From Trichobilharzia regenti (Eukaryota > Platyhelminthes > Trematoda > Strigeidida > Schistosomatidae), in the NCBI GenBank assembly GCA_944472135.2, contig OX235262.1, positions 26,459,362 to 26,523,361 of the forward strand: DNA of 64,000 bases. Direction: 5' to 3'. The notes below the pieces were generated by a model that did not search any database, was not told where the DNA came from, and saw only the letters and a list, made by a program, of their open reading frames with translations. The translations under genes and the position numbers were made by a program. Positions 11,353 to 23,281 of the stretch are shown piece after piece (the stretch's first letter is position 1; the number at the start of each line of letters is the position of its first letter).

Positions 11353-11545
11353 GGTCGGTGGCACAGTGGTTAGAACTCTCGCCGATCATGCACATGGCCT
11401 GGGGTTTGATCCTTTGCCGACGCACACCTGATATCTATGGTCGCCCTGCAAAATTTGGGCTACCGATATCACATGCTGAAAATTCCATACATGTACCAAA
11501 AAATACGGTGTGGAATCAAGCTGTAATCAAAAATAAAAAATAAAA
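11353..11545 (+). mobile_element. SINE with the tRNA-like head but a different tail
   Basis: The first 75 bases match the tRNA-like head of the SINEs at 14041 and 15035 (tcggtggcacagtggttag, then GGTTTGATCC). From about 11430 the body differs (gcaaaatttgggctacc, then gaaaattccatacatg) and ends in AAAAATAAAAAATAAAA. It is a second SINE subfamily built on the same head. Confidence 0.6.
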
Positions 11546-11689
11546 TCTAGGCGGATGGGTGGAAAACCCTGATTTCATACCTATGGTACATGTACGCTAC
11601 AGAATCCAAGTGAATCGAATGACGTAAGAGAGTATTTTGGTCAACTGAAATCACAGATACGTATCTTTTGCTGCTGCTCCATCGCCTTA

Positions 11690-11860
11690 TAAACTAGGCG
11701 TCAAGTCAAAGGCTCGGGTGGTGGCCCCTTAATGCAGTCACCTGCTTCGGACTTGGTATCCAAGCAGTCATACAAACGATGGGGTTTTGTGTGGCGCATC
11801 TCTTGGTATACACAAGGTACCATGTTTTTGTATTAATAATAATAAAAATAACAGCCACCC
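11690..11860 (+). repeat. Short copy of the dispersed repeat at 9380-10012
   Basis: The segment shares gtcaaaggctcggg, cacctgcttcgg, tgtggcgcatc and ttggta in the same order as the longer copy. It ends in an AATAATAATAAAAATA tail. The 5' half of the longer copy is missing. Confidence 0.55.
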
Positions 11861-12484
11861 TGGAAGATGAGCTACAATAACCCATCACATTTACAGGTGG
11901 TAAAACTAAATCGAACGATGACTTCTGTTCTGGATTTACTTGAAAATTCCAGAAAGATCGACTGTTTGATTACCGTGTCAATAATGGAAAGACCGGAGGT
12001 ACCAAAACGTCCAGATGAGCGGGTGAAATTTTACAGAACACAGTTATATATATGCATAACAGGATCTCAAAACACTATGATCTATGGTCATTATTCAACA
12101 ATTTTGTAAATTTCCGCACTGAGTCTTAATTCCGAATAGTTGCTGAAAATAAGTGATAAAGTCAATCGGAATGACTGGTATAGTTTAAATTCAAGCATTT
12201 TAGTCAAGTCTTTCATAGAGTCTCACCAGCTTTAATTCTAATAGATTTACTCCTTTGAACTGATAAACACAGTACAAAGGTTTACTCAATTGAACAGAGG
12301 TACGATGAGTATAAGAACAGGTAATACATATGGATTGATCCGTATACTTTATACAGGAAGAAGCTGTTTGGAGTTCTAACGAGAAGTCGTGACCAGTGGT
12401 ACCTCCCGGGTAAGCAGTGAGGACAAATTCCCCCCCTCCCTATAATATCGGCTGTAGGTGGCGCTAAAAGTCAAGAAACGATAG
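11861..12484. other. Intergenic DNA
   Basis: No gene recognised. An 80-codon ORF at 11867-12109 has no family motif. Confidence 0.4.
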
Positions 12485-14925
12485 AAGTCATACTTCATGG
12501 GACACTGGATTTCTTGAAAATGACTGAACAGTGGTCGAGCACATATTTCTAACTGAAAATCCTGAGTCCGGATCCAGTGAAATCCAGTCCATCACAATTA
12601 AGAATATCATAGGCGATATTAGGCTGTATTCACTTCGAATGCCTCCCTGAGTTTTCCGCTGTCGACCACCAGACATATGCCACTGTCATATAGCCAGCTA
12701 TTGAATGAAGACTTGGGTGTTGAAGCACTTTCAAATTACTTTTCCATCAACGCTGTCGAAGGTCTTCTTGGAGTCGATGAAGTTGAGGTACATGTTTGAC
12801 TTTTACTGTATGTTTCATTCGATAACGATGCGTAGAGTTGCAATTTGATCAGCATATGATTTACTTTTCCAGAATCAAGCTTGTTCCGTCTGGTGGAGTT
12901 CTCTACCTAGTGCATCCTTTATTCTCTACAGGATGATGCGACTTAGTATTCTAATTGGTGTGGGCAAGAGCATGATCAAACGCTGGTTCTTCCTCACGCC
13001 TAGTTCGCCCTCCTTTGGCAACTTGACGAGTGAGCCTTTCCCCCAATGGGTGGGTACCTTTCCTTCTTTCCAAGCCTATTGCAGTAATTACGTGAGCATA
13101 TCTGCGACAGCCTCTGGGTCCGTCTTCAGTGCTAGGGGGTGGGGGAATTCTGTCTGGTCCCCCTCCCTTTCCAGACTTCAGTAGCTTGATCGCATTCAGA
13201 AGTTCTGCATTCGTAAGAGGATTGGCATACACTGGTAGACAGTTCTGTGCGTGCTGTTGGTGGTATTTCTGGGCGAATTGCAGGTGATGTGGGATTCGAG
13301 AGTCCTTCATAGTGATTAGCCCACTGCTTTATTTGTTTCTTCTCCTTGGTAATTAGGTCCCCCTGAGCATCTTTTATTGGTTTCATCATGTAGGTTGATC
13401 TCTCGCCAGAAAGAGACCTGGTTTTCTGATATAATAATGTCCTGAGGACTCCTTTACCTGAGGCTTGCTTGTTCTACTTCAGTTGTCAGCCAGTATGTTG
13501 TAGAATTGTCCTTTGTCTTTCATAGCACTCTTTTTCACTTCTTTATTCACTGCAATGTGCAATTAACTCAGCCTATCTTTTTGTTGTCCATCATTGCACT
13601 GAGTCATCTTCTCTTTCACCATCCTCCTCTCCTCTCTTCTATTAGCTTCCAGGTAAATGTCCGTTGAGAGCCATTCCTTGTCGTGACTCTTCCTTATTCA
13701 TAGAACAGTTGTACACGTTTCCTTAAATATCGCTTTTAGAGAGTTTCAATGTTCTTCCACACAGGTTTCCTCCGTGATGCCACATAGTGTGTCTGACTTT
13801 GCTCCGATCTGATCTGTAGCGAAGGCATACTTTGTAGGTTTGTCCTCCAGCCTTTGAATGCTGAACTTGAGTAGGGATCTGTCTCCAGTTGTTCGGAAGG
13901 AATTCAGCTTCACCTTGAAGGTTCTTTGAACTAGATCATGGCCACAGCCCACATATGCTCACCTTCTCAACTTTGTATCCAGTAAGCTGCGTCTCCACAT
14001 CCTTAAGCAACATTAAGATGAAACCTATTTGGCTTGTGGTGCGTCGGTGGTATAGCGGTTAGGACGCTCGCCGACCATGCACATGGTCCGGGGTTCGATT
14101 CCCGGCCGACGCACACCTTTACATCTCTAAGCCAGAAATAGTTCTGGTAAAGAGGGCATGAGGCTAGCAACCCCATCCTGTAAAAATTAAGCACTGCTAC
14201 AGAAACTTCAAGCTACTAGCTTGGAGCCCTATGTTCCACTGGGGAACGTGAAGGAAAAATTATTATTATTATTATTATTTGGCTTGTGGTATGTCCTTCC
14301 GACGAAATCCAGGTTGCTTTGTGTATATCCTTGTGTTTTTACACATTGCCTCCGATCACCAAATTATTGAAAGTACAGAAGTCTGCGAATAATTTTCCGT
14401 TCCCATTCATTTCTTCGAAAGCCTCTCGACCCATGATGAATTATCTTCCTGTATTATCTGCTCCCAGTTCGGCTGGCATTCATGTTACCCATAAGGATTT
14501 TGATGTCACCATTTGGAATGTTGTCGATCATTGTTTGTAGTTTTCTGTAAAAGTCTTCCTTCTTCACTAGTTGTTGTAGGTGCGTAGTATTAGATAACTG
14601 TTACCTTCCTTTGGAGCTGAATCTTGCTGTCGTGATCCTGAATGATATTGTTTCCCACTCCCTTGAAGCTTTGGCTACCGCTGGCGACATCATTTTAGCC
14701 ACTCCCTCAGTGTGTTTGTAGTTGTCGTCTGGGGGGCGGGACTGACTCTCTACTTGGAAATCTGGATAGTCCACATTCATTCCATCTGCTCTCGCAGATA
14801 TCCAACAATTCTACGCCATATCTTCGCATTTCGTCAGCTACCTGCGCAGCCATCCCAGTGTCGTTGATTGTACAGACATTCAACGTCCCCAATCTTATTC
14901 TTGCTTTCATCGAGAGAATCATCGG
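12485..14925 (-). pseudogene. RTE-like retrotransposon, endonuclease to mid-RT, degenerate
   Basis: On the minus strand the element begins near 14922 with an AP-endonuclease N-terminus (RLGTLNVCTINDTG, then EMRRYGVELLDICESRW). More endonuclease-linker sequence follows at 13952-13746 (FKVKLNSFRTTGDRSLLKF). RT comes next: QIKQWANHYEGL near 13330, an AIKLLKSGKGGGPD box near 13180, a FIDSKKTFDSVDGKV box near 12790 (catalytic palm region) and SLISPMIFLIVMDW near 12600. Several frame changes and stops make it nonfunctional, and the YADD box and 3' end are not present. A SINE has inserted into the endonuclease-linker part (14041-14275). Confidence 0.7.
14026..14290 (+). mobile_element. tRNA-headed SINE with 15-bp target duplication
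   Basis: The SINE body is 14041-14275: tRNA-like head, B-box GGTTCGATTCC near 14092, ctggtaaagagggcatgagg middle, atgttccactggggaacgtg end and an ATT microsatellite tail. It is flanked by the direct repeat tatttggcttgtggt at 14026-14040 and 14276-14290. That is a clean LINE-type target-site duplication inside the minus-strand RTE copy, so this insertion is younger than that RTE copy. Confidence 0.8.
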
Positions 14926-15021
14926 CTGGTTGGCTGACTGTCTTTCCGAAAGCTTTCACCAGCCCGCGTCATTTAGCCTCTTTCATCTCACCGAAGAATA
15001 AGACTGTTATTTGAATTTTTA

Positions 15022-15272
15022 ATATATTTTCCGTCGTCGGTGGCACAGCAGTTAGGACTCTCGCTGACCATGCACATGGTCTGGGGTTCGATCCCCGCCA
15101 CGGAAGCACTACTTTACCTCGCTAAGGCAGAAATAATTCTGGTAAAGAGGAAAGGTTGGGCATGAGGCTAGCAACCCCATCCTGTAAAAATAAACACTGC
15201 TGCAGAAACTTCAAGCCACTATGTTCCACTGGGAACGTGAAGGAAAAAATAATAAATGATATATTTTCTGTA
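15022..15272 (+). mobile_element. tRNA-headed SINE
   Basis: Same family as 14041-14275, with head near 15035, B-box GGTTCGATCC near 15084, ctggtaaagaggaaagg and gcatgaggctagcaac middle, atgttccactgggaacgtg end and an AATAATAA tail. Probable imperfect target duplication: atatattttccgt at 15022-15034 and atatattttctgt at about 15259-15271. It lies just upstream of the RTE endonuclease start. Confidence 0.7.
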
Positions 15273-17783
15273 CGTCGAAGTTTCCCTAGTAGCCAGATAG
15301 GTTTAGTGATGCAGGGTTGCTATCCCCACGACCAACCCTCCCTCTTTACCCGGACTTGAGATCACCTGGAAAACCAGCAACCCTGTTAACTATGCTAGGT
15401 TTGGGGGCCAATACGACTTCCCAAATAAGTGAAGTGGTCAACATTCTCAAACCCTAGGCTTCCTATGTTTAAAGTAGGAGTCGATTCAGAATTCTCCTCA
15501 AGTTATTCAGAAGGGTACGAAGTAAATCCTTGAGCCGCTAAAGTCGGTTAGAGCCCAGGCAATTAGTTCACTTCAGATGACAACTCTTCGTAAACTCTTA
15601 CACTATTGTGAATTCAGTCAGGATGCCATGATTAGTGCAATATACCCTCGCCATTTCAACCACGGCCAGACTATTGCTACAGCGCATCTCAGTCGACGGA
15701 GTCACACTCTACCTTCAGGTCAAGATATGCGTGAAGTGTTTTACATCTATGTTCTAGAATCTGTTGAAGGGTGAAAATGTTGTCATTAGACATTCATTCA
15801 GGTCAAAACCTCGACTGGTTTTTCCTAAGTAACGCTTAGTCTGCGCAGAATTACTGAACTTATATTAAATACTACGCTAGTCATCTGATCCACCAATGAT
15901 TATCTCAGGAAAACCTGTCTTTCTACTTATAAACTGTGATAAACGATGATTTAAGCCAATCCGCAGAGATTATCCCAGATCCCCACACAGTACTTAATAT
16001 CTTAGCTAACCCAGACTACAGTTCACCACTGCCGTCCTCAAGCACGTCTCGAATCATACCAGCAGGTTGCGCCGCGTCATCACCTTCAAAATTAGAGAGG
16101 TGCATCCAATCTCACCCCGGCAAGGTGAACCCCAACAGTTTAATTCCATCTTAGCGCAAATACATTTTATTATGGAATTAAGCTCCAAAAGGGTGATCAA
16201 GTTCAATTCTTATATCAATTAACTCCACCAGTCACAACTTTTCATTAGAACTCAAAAAATTCATATCTCACCACGTTTTCAATAGGAGGTTGTGAAATCA
16301 ACAGGGCCACCATGTAATCTGAATGTCTATCCATGATGAGATCGTGTGTGCATAGCTGAGCAACATCAAATTGAAGCCAAGAATCTGCCCAGTGAGCTGT
16401 TTTCAAAAATTCCCCCAAAATGATGTTAGATAATGACGAAATCTACCTTGAGACCAATTAAATCTTCTACGAACTAGTACTTGAATAAGGTTTCATTTAC
16501 CTAATAACTTCAGAATAAAAGATTATAAAGCAGTTGAACAGATGACAAATTTATGTCGTTGCTCAACGCATGAAAGCGTTTACCAAGCACGAAAATAATG
16601 ACACAGAATTTGTGTATGTTGGAAAACTGCCATGTCCCGATGATAAAAAATTTGTACCCTGGTGAAAGTAGAAATCGCTAATTAATCCACAGTATCTCCA
16701 GAACTCCTAGCAAGGACCCTTATACATAACTAGAAACAACAGTACCATGCCTTAGTTACTATCATCTCTAAGTTTTTCGATGGAGTTCACTTTCAGTTAC
16801 CACTGTTCTTTTATGCAACTTACAAAATTAAAGATGAACTAGGTTCATTTCCCTGTCTGCTTCCACTATTGCGCCTTTTGTCACTTCATATGTGAGAAAT
16901 CCCACGAGAAACGATACATGTAATATCCCATCCGTATCACTGTTTTAGAAAGGCTGAGATATCACAAACCAGCCTAGTTACTCGGCACTCAGCTACTCAG
17001 TACAGTACTCTGAGCTACGCTTAATGTATGAAGGTAAATGATATTATCCAGTTGCGGCGAAAGAATTTAGGAGTCAGACTCCAATCTAATACCCATTGAC
17101 TGGAAGCCGAGTGCCTGCGCCAGTGACTGAAATATGTAAATCAAACAGATTAGTAGAACTGACACAAGTTCACAATTAAACGAATCGATAGACGTATGCG
17201 ACCAACCCGTTTTAGCAAATAAACTGAGAATCAATGCAATCTGGCCTCTTGAAACTATCGCAAAAGTAAACAAAGTTTCAGCGCAACACTGACATCAGTA
17301 AAAGACTATCTAGTTTTCTCATATTAAGCGTAATGACCGCAAACAATGACTGGAAGCACAGTTCGCAAAACACAGAAGTTTCCTAATCCTTGATTGTTGA
17401 AGCGTTGATGTGGGCTGAAACCTCACTCAGGTTGACTATCAGGGATGCATAGAAATTTGTAAAATAACCATGCTACGGAAGATATGAATGACTCTCTACG
17501 TAGCTGGAATGCCATAGCTTCAACACAACAATCCACACATTTGCACAGTGCCGCGTAGAGATAGATTGGTCCGCTTAGTACAACCGTTACTAACATCTCC
17601 GAAGTTGAAGAAGCCTAGTCCAGTAAAGGGCTTCAGCCACAAGACTACTCTTTCAACTATGACTTGTTTTCTCACGGTATATTCGACCAACACCAAATAG
17701 TATTCACACGTTTGTCAACAATCGTCAGGGTTGCATAATAAATAGACTCAAATTGATATTAAATATTCCGATAGTAAAATTTA
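15273..17783. other. Intergenic DNA, nothing recognised
   Basis: About 2.5 kb with only short ORFs (60-72 codons) lacking motifs. I found no splice-consistent gene, RNA gene or known repeat. Confidence 0.4.
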
Positions 17784-18192
17784 GAACAACACATTTAAGC
17801 GAACAATATTGTTTTCAATTAGATCTCATCAGGCTTAACTCTAATATATATAAGTTTACAAATAAAAATTCAAATAGCCTTTATCGACTGCTTCCACCTG
17901 AACAATTGTTTGTTTAATCATACTGTTTTTCATTATTCGTGTTATCACAGATTGCCTCACTTTTCCTTCCTTATTATTGATAAAACCATTATTATTATTA
18001 TTACTATTATTAATATTATTATTACCACTATTATGACTAACTGCACAATTTATATTCACCATCGTATTATCCTATCGACAAAATACCATGATTGGTTTAT
18101 ATTTGAATTTTTATTTGTAAACTTATACATATTAGAGTTAAGCCTGATGAGATCTAATTGAAAACAACATTGTTCGCCTAAATGTGTTGTTC
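17784..18192. mobile_element. 409-bp foldback/MITE-like element with 93-bp terminal inverted repeats
   Basis: The termini 17784-17876 and 18100-18192 are reverse complements over 93 bp with three mismatches, beginning gaacaacacattta on each strand. The 223-bp centre contains a TTA-rich microsatellite (about 17988-18030) and no coding capacity. Equal arm lengths and sharp edges indicate a non-autonomous DNA transposon or foldback element. No clear target-site duplication was seen, so the superfamily is unknown. Confidence 0.75.
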
Positions 18193-18315
18193 AAAGTGAT
18201 ATGTACCCTATTGGTTTTGTAGGGATTGTGTTTCATTACATGGATGTCAGTTCATGATGAAATCCTCTATGCTACATATACCCTAGTCAACAAAATCCTA
18301 AGCAGTCAATCTATT

Positions 18316-18531
18316 TTTATTCCCTTTACGTTCCCAGTGGAACATAGGGCCTGAAGTTTCTGTAGCAGTGTTTAATTTTATAGGATACGGTTGCTAGCCT
18401 CATACCCAACCTCACCTTTTTACCAGCACTATTTCTGGCTTAGCTCGGTAAAGGAGTGCGTCGGCCGATGATCGAACCCCGGACCACGTGGATGGTGATC
18501 GAGTGTCCTAACCACTGTGTCACCGACGCAC
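18316..18531 (-). mobile_element. tRNA-headed SINE
   Basis: Minus-strand copy of the same SINE family: head ending at 18531, B-box GGTTCGATCA near 18466-18475 (last bases changed), a ctggtaaaaaggtgaggttg middle and an atgttccactgggaacgt end at about 18325-18343. A target duplication is not evident. Confidence 0.65.
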
Positions 18532-19841
18532 TATGCAATCAATTGCGCATACCAATAAAATTGAATGCACGACACCTTCAGGCAAGACACAAACACAAAC
18601 GAAACCACTATACAAACAAATATATAAAATCACGCTCTAACACAGAGTACACATCATAACTAACTTCATCGTGTTCAACAAAGCTATGTTGCTTTACTGA
18701 GAGCCTGTAAACACTACCCTTAACCTTGATTCACAAAAGCAGTAAGGACTTCGTAACGATCCGTCGTTACACTTCCGTTCAGACTAGAAAGTCCCGAAAT
18801 ATGATTACACTCGTCCTCAGAGTGCACCGACTATCGTATCCTACACCTGCAGCACTTACTATCACCTACACCACTACCCAACAAAGCCTAGTACTAACAC
18901 CAAACCTAGATCGAAGACACGAAATCCAAGGCTCCTACGCAATCAGATGAGGCTAATGCATCATTGTAAGCCATCAAAACTTCGAATGTTTACCTGTGAA
19001 CGTTGGTGCGGTCATTGATGTGACGTACACGGTGGAAAGTAATTAGCTTCCAATGTTATATAAATACACATACACACATATGAAACTAGGCTTCCACCTT
19101 GAGCGGGTTCAGCCCGGCGACTGACACGTGAATTGAATGATGCAGCAATTAGTCGTCGTACCTCATGCATACCCACAAATTTCACGACAAACAACTCCTC
19201 AACAAGACCTATGCAAGCTTTATTCCTATCAGCACACCTATTCCCGGGTAACTAGTCACACTAGTACAACTGCCATTCACTGACTCGTTTCTGTGCTACT
19301 GTAACTTGCTGCGATCCAACCCTCGACATACAGGCTCTATCCACATCATATCCCTCGCGACATCCTCCAGGACGACCTGTATGATATTATGTTGAGACCT
19401 GGTGAAGATGGTTTATACGTGTCCAACATTCGGTTTGTTGCACACAAACCATGACATCGTTGAGTCCTAGAGGCCTTGTCGTTCAAAACTTTCGCAAACT
19501 CCCGAGATTTAAGAACAGATAAACCAGAGACCAACCGAACCTAGGTGTCTATGCTACTCAAACCCATGTTTGGGCCTGATAAGAGAGAAGCGGCGGCTTT
19601 CCCCTCAGCGACAAGCCTCACGTGCCGACTACTTGGAATAGGACGCCAAACGCTCACGACACAGAAAAGTCCCTAATCAATAGCGCATGATCTCCTATGG
19701 CAAACCGTCTCGCTGCGAAGTTCCAGAAACCTGGGACGCATACAGAGACTAGCCACCACCTGAAGTAGGCAGGAGCCCACACACAACTCACTTCTCATGA
19801 ACACATTGATGCAGAGCACACCCAGATACGTCTTTCCTGTG
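18532..19841. other. Intergenic DNA up to the EF-1alpha duplication
   Basis: No gene or repeat recognised. GC content rises slightly towards 19841, but no ORF is convincing. Confidence 0.4.
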
Positions 19842-22688
19842 GACTACTATGACACCGCCAAGCATAAACTTAACTATGGCATACTGTTGAATTCGGCATC
19901 ACCCGTCCGCGCATATCCTCAGGAATCAGACTCAGACTACAAACACTAACGCGTACAGAGACAAAGCATAACATAGAACTAACCCATGAACCGAACACTG
20001 ACAACAACAAAACGACGGGTACAACTCTTAATATAAAAACAATACGTGTCCAAGAAAAACTTTAATTGGGAAAATTACAACATGAAAAATTTACTTCTTC
20101 TTTGCAGTTGCTTTTGCGGCGGTCTTAGCACCCTTACCAGCGTCAGATTTCTTGTTGACGGCCTTAATCACACCAACAGCCACCGTCTGTTTCATGTCAC
20201 GGACAGCAAATCGACCAAGTGGCGGGTATTGTTGGAATGGCTCGACGCACAAAGGCTTTGTGGGTACAAGTTCTACCATTGCAGCATCGCCAGACTTGAT
20301 AGACTTGGGATTGTCCTCCACTTTCTTGCCTGATCGTCGGTCCAGCTTCTCGGTGATTTCGTGGAATTTACATGCGACGTGTGCAGTGTGACAATCAAGG
20401 ACAGGTGAGTAGCCATTCTTGATCTCACCGGGATGGTTCATGACAATGACTTGGGCGGTAAAGCTCGCAGCCTCTTTCGGTGGGTCATTCTTTGAATCTC
20501 CAGCAACATTGCCACGATGTATATCTTTAGTGGACACGTTCTTCACGTTGAACCCAACGTTGTCACCGGGGAAAGCTTCAGTGAGAGCTTCATGATGCAT
20601 TTCAACTGACTTGACTTCAGTTGTCAAGTTTTGAGGAGCGAATGTGACAACCATACCAGGCCTGATAATGCCGGTTTCCACACGACCAACGGGGACGGTG
20701 CCAATACCACCGATTTTGTATACATCTTGTAATGGCAGTCTGAGGGGTTTGTCTGTAGGTCTTGTGGGTGATTCCATCTTATCGAGAGCATCCAGAAGAG
20801 TGTAACCAGTCTCGGTTTTCCCCTCCTTTCCCCTTGTCAAATCCCAGCCTTTGTACCAAGGCATATTTGTGCTCCTTTCAATCATGTTGTCCCCAACCCA
20901 ACCAGAGATTGGGACGAATGGAACTCCAGCTGGATTGTACCCAACTCTCTTGATGTAGTCGGACACATCCTTCTTGATTTCTTGGTAACGAGCTTCAGAA
21001 TACGGTGGCTCTGTAGAATCCATCTTGTTGATTGCCACGATCAACTGTTTAACACCCAAAGTGTAAGCTAACAGGGCGTGTTCTCTGGTTTGACCGTTCT
21101 TTGAGATACCAGCTTCGAATTCACCAACACCAGCAGCAACAACCAGAACAGCACAATCGGCCTGACTAGTACCTGTGATCATGTTCTTGATGAAGTCACG
21201 ATGACCCGGAGCATCAATAACTGTAACGGAGTATCTGGGAGTCTCGAACTTCCACAAAGCAATGTCGATTGTAATACCACGTTCACGCTCAGCCTTCAGC
21301 TTGTCCAACACCCAAGCATACTTGAAAGACCCCTTGCCCATCTAAAATGCCAAGATAAAGACAATAATGATATCTTACCTCAGCAGCTTCTTTCTCATAC
21401 TTTTCTATGGTACGCTTATCAATGCCACCGCATTTGTAGATAAGATGCCCAGTAGTGGTAGACTTCCCACTGTCTACATGTCCAATGACGACAATATTGA
21501 TATGTTCCTTATCGCTAGGCATTTTGACAACACGAGGAAAGAGACACGCCAAGTAGCACGACAAACAACGCAAGTGAGCAACCGAGGTAGACGGAAGACC
21601 AGCTGGGTTAAACAAAAGTCAATGGCAGACAAACACTTTCAATTATCAATGGTTCATTACCATTTCATCTTTAATACTCCCGTTAAAGTACTACAGAAAC
21701 CAAACCATTTTAAGCTGTGGAATTTTGCTACTGGGAAAAACATTGAGCCTCTAGCCAACCACCCTTATTCGGCTATATCAGAAGGAACCCCTGGATTGAT
21801 GGTTGGTGGTTTTCAGATTTAGGCCAACTCATTGGGGATAAATAGTTTTGCTTGTTGAAACCCTTCTTAAATGAGCCATTTGAGGCCTCTGACATTAGCT
21901 CTTCGAGGAATCTGTCCAATGATTTTATGACTCTGTGTGAGAACTAGTACTTCACAGTGACACAGTCACCCCTTAGATGTAATCTGTCCTGACAGGAAGG
22001 AAAAGAGAAGATAGGCCAGTACCAGAGTCATGTTTGGGAATTCTCATGAGGTCTGCCGGCCTATGGTATGACAAAGGGAAGAGATTCAAACTTTCCAGTC
22101 TTTCGCAATCTGAGTAGTACTTGGATTTTCAGCAGCAAGAAATGTCTCACCGGGCTCGAAGCAGGCTTCGTTTGAGGACTCAATGCTGTTCACCAAATCC
22201 TCTTTCACACACCACGCCAAAACAACTGCATCATCAATTTATGGCAGTTGACAGAGCAGGCTAATATTAATTTCTTCGTGTTTGAACGGCATGCTTCATT
22301 AAAACTCCACCGCTGTTGTTTTACTAGCTTAGTATTGTGGATAGACAAACTATTATCTCTGGGGTAAAATCTGTCAAACCCCTTCACGCGCAAGCGCTAG
22401 GATGAAGTTTCCTGGTGCTACTGATCACCCCACATCGTGTAAATGTGCTGGCATTTTGAAACTCATCCGTGCCAAATGCCCCAAATGCAATATACTGGCA
22501 TTTTTCAGTATCCAGGTCTGGGCCTTATTAGCTATGATAAGTACTGAAGTGCCAGATAGAATAATCCTAATCATTTCCTGATAGTGTTTGTCGAGAACCA
22601 AACCATGTTAGGAGCAACTTTCGTGGGTGTCTGATTTATACACGCAGAAGTTAAGTAAACTTTTCGGGATGCAGTTTACTTCTGAGCT
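19842..22688. repeat. 2.85-kb segmental duplication, copy A
   Basis: This block recurs at 36464-39310 with a constant offset of 16622. Reading both copies, I see differences only near the edges: two within the first 55 bp (19861, 19896) and four in the last 95 bp (22595, 22669, 22673, 22682). About 2.7 kb of interior looks identical. It contains EF-1alpha with its intron and about 1.1 kb upstream. Confidence 0.9.
20091..21522 (-). CDS. eEF1A: Elongation factor 1-alpha, copy A (two exons)
   Basis: EF-1alpha is the cytosolic GTPase that delivers aminoacyl-tRNA to the ribosome. Exon 1 is 21379-21522 (48 codons, from MPSDKEHIN). Exon 2 is 20091-21341 (416 codons plus stop). The predicted protein is 464 aa, the normal family length. 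The 37-nt intron 21342-21378 has GTAAGA at the donor and TTTTAG at the acceptor on the minus strand. GTPase motifs are intact: GHVDSGKST (residues 14-22), the switch-I-side ERGITID (68-74), DAPGH (91-95) and NKMD (153-156). The lysine-rich C-terminus is typical. The ATG at 21520-21522 is chosen because it gives the family N-terminus; the frame stays open upstream to about 21615. An ATTAAA poly(A)-type signal lies at 20061-20066. No disabling change was seen. Confidence 0.96.
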
Positions 22689-23281
22689 CTCTTACGCCGA
22701 CATTCGTTTTCAGTGATGGTATGATCATAAGGAAGGTTTTATCTTTGATGATTTGTCCTTTGTTTTACTTCAATGCTCCTCGTAATAGAAAGTTGTTGGG
22801 GACTGGTTCTCTTGATGAGCAATCGGAATCAGTGGTCTTATATATGGTATGAGAAGTGTTCAACGGATTTCGTTCTCGTACCTTTACGGGTGGAATCATA
22901 TACAATTTTCTTCTCTCTATTGTGCCTCACCGTCTGCTAAACACTGCAAAAATTCGATATGGAATATTATTCATATCACCTAGATATTTCTAAATATTTC
23001 AGTTTAGTTAAAATACAGCTATTACTTCGAAGTCTCTACGGGACATCTTGACTCGTACTTGAGACTGAAATGGATTAGCCCTCAACGATTAACGAATTAC
23101 ACCAACGATCAGAGGAATAATAGCTTACTTCTAAGCTTTTAATTATGTAGATGCATAAGTGGTGTTTCGCAATCGCTAACACTTTGACTTATATCCTGTC
23201 ATACCTAATGTGTCAGTTTGCTCAGCAGTTATCCTTCTGAGCACTTGTGCTCGCGTTTTAACCACTACTTCGACGAGAAAA
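22689..23281. other. Spacer between EF-1alpha segment and CR1 element
   Basis: No gene recognised. Part may be the 5' UTR of the CR1-like element that follows, but no first ORF is visible. Confidence 0.4.

Noticed and set aside
14041..14115. Possible true tRNA gene
   Set aside because: A- and B-boxes are present, but a full cloverleaf is not convincing and the same head recurs as the start of SINEs.
20046..20391. Plus-strand ORFs over EF-1alpha (also 20762-20953, 21201-21443, 36668-37013, 37384-37575)
   Set aside because: Antisense shadows of the EF-1alpha coding exons, repeated only because the segment is duplicated.
21367..21822. 151-codon plus ORF across EF-1alpha exon 1 and upstream (and 37989-38444)
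   Set aside because: Antisense to exon 1 and the intron; no domain; its conservation is explained by the segmental duplication.
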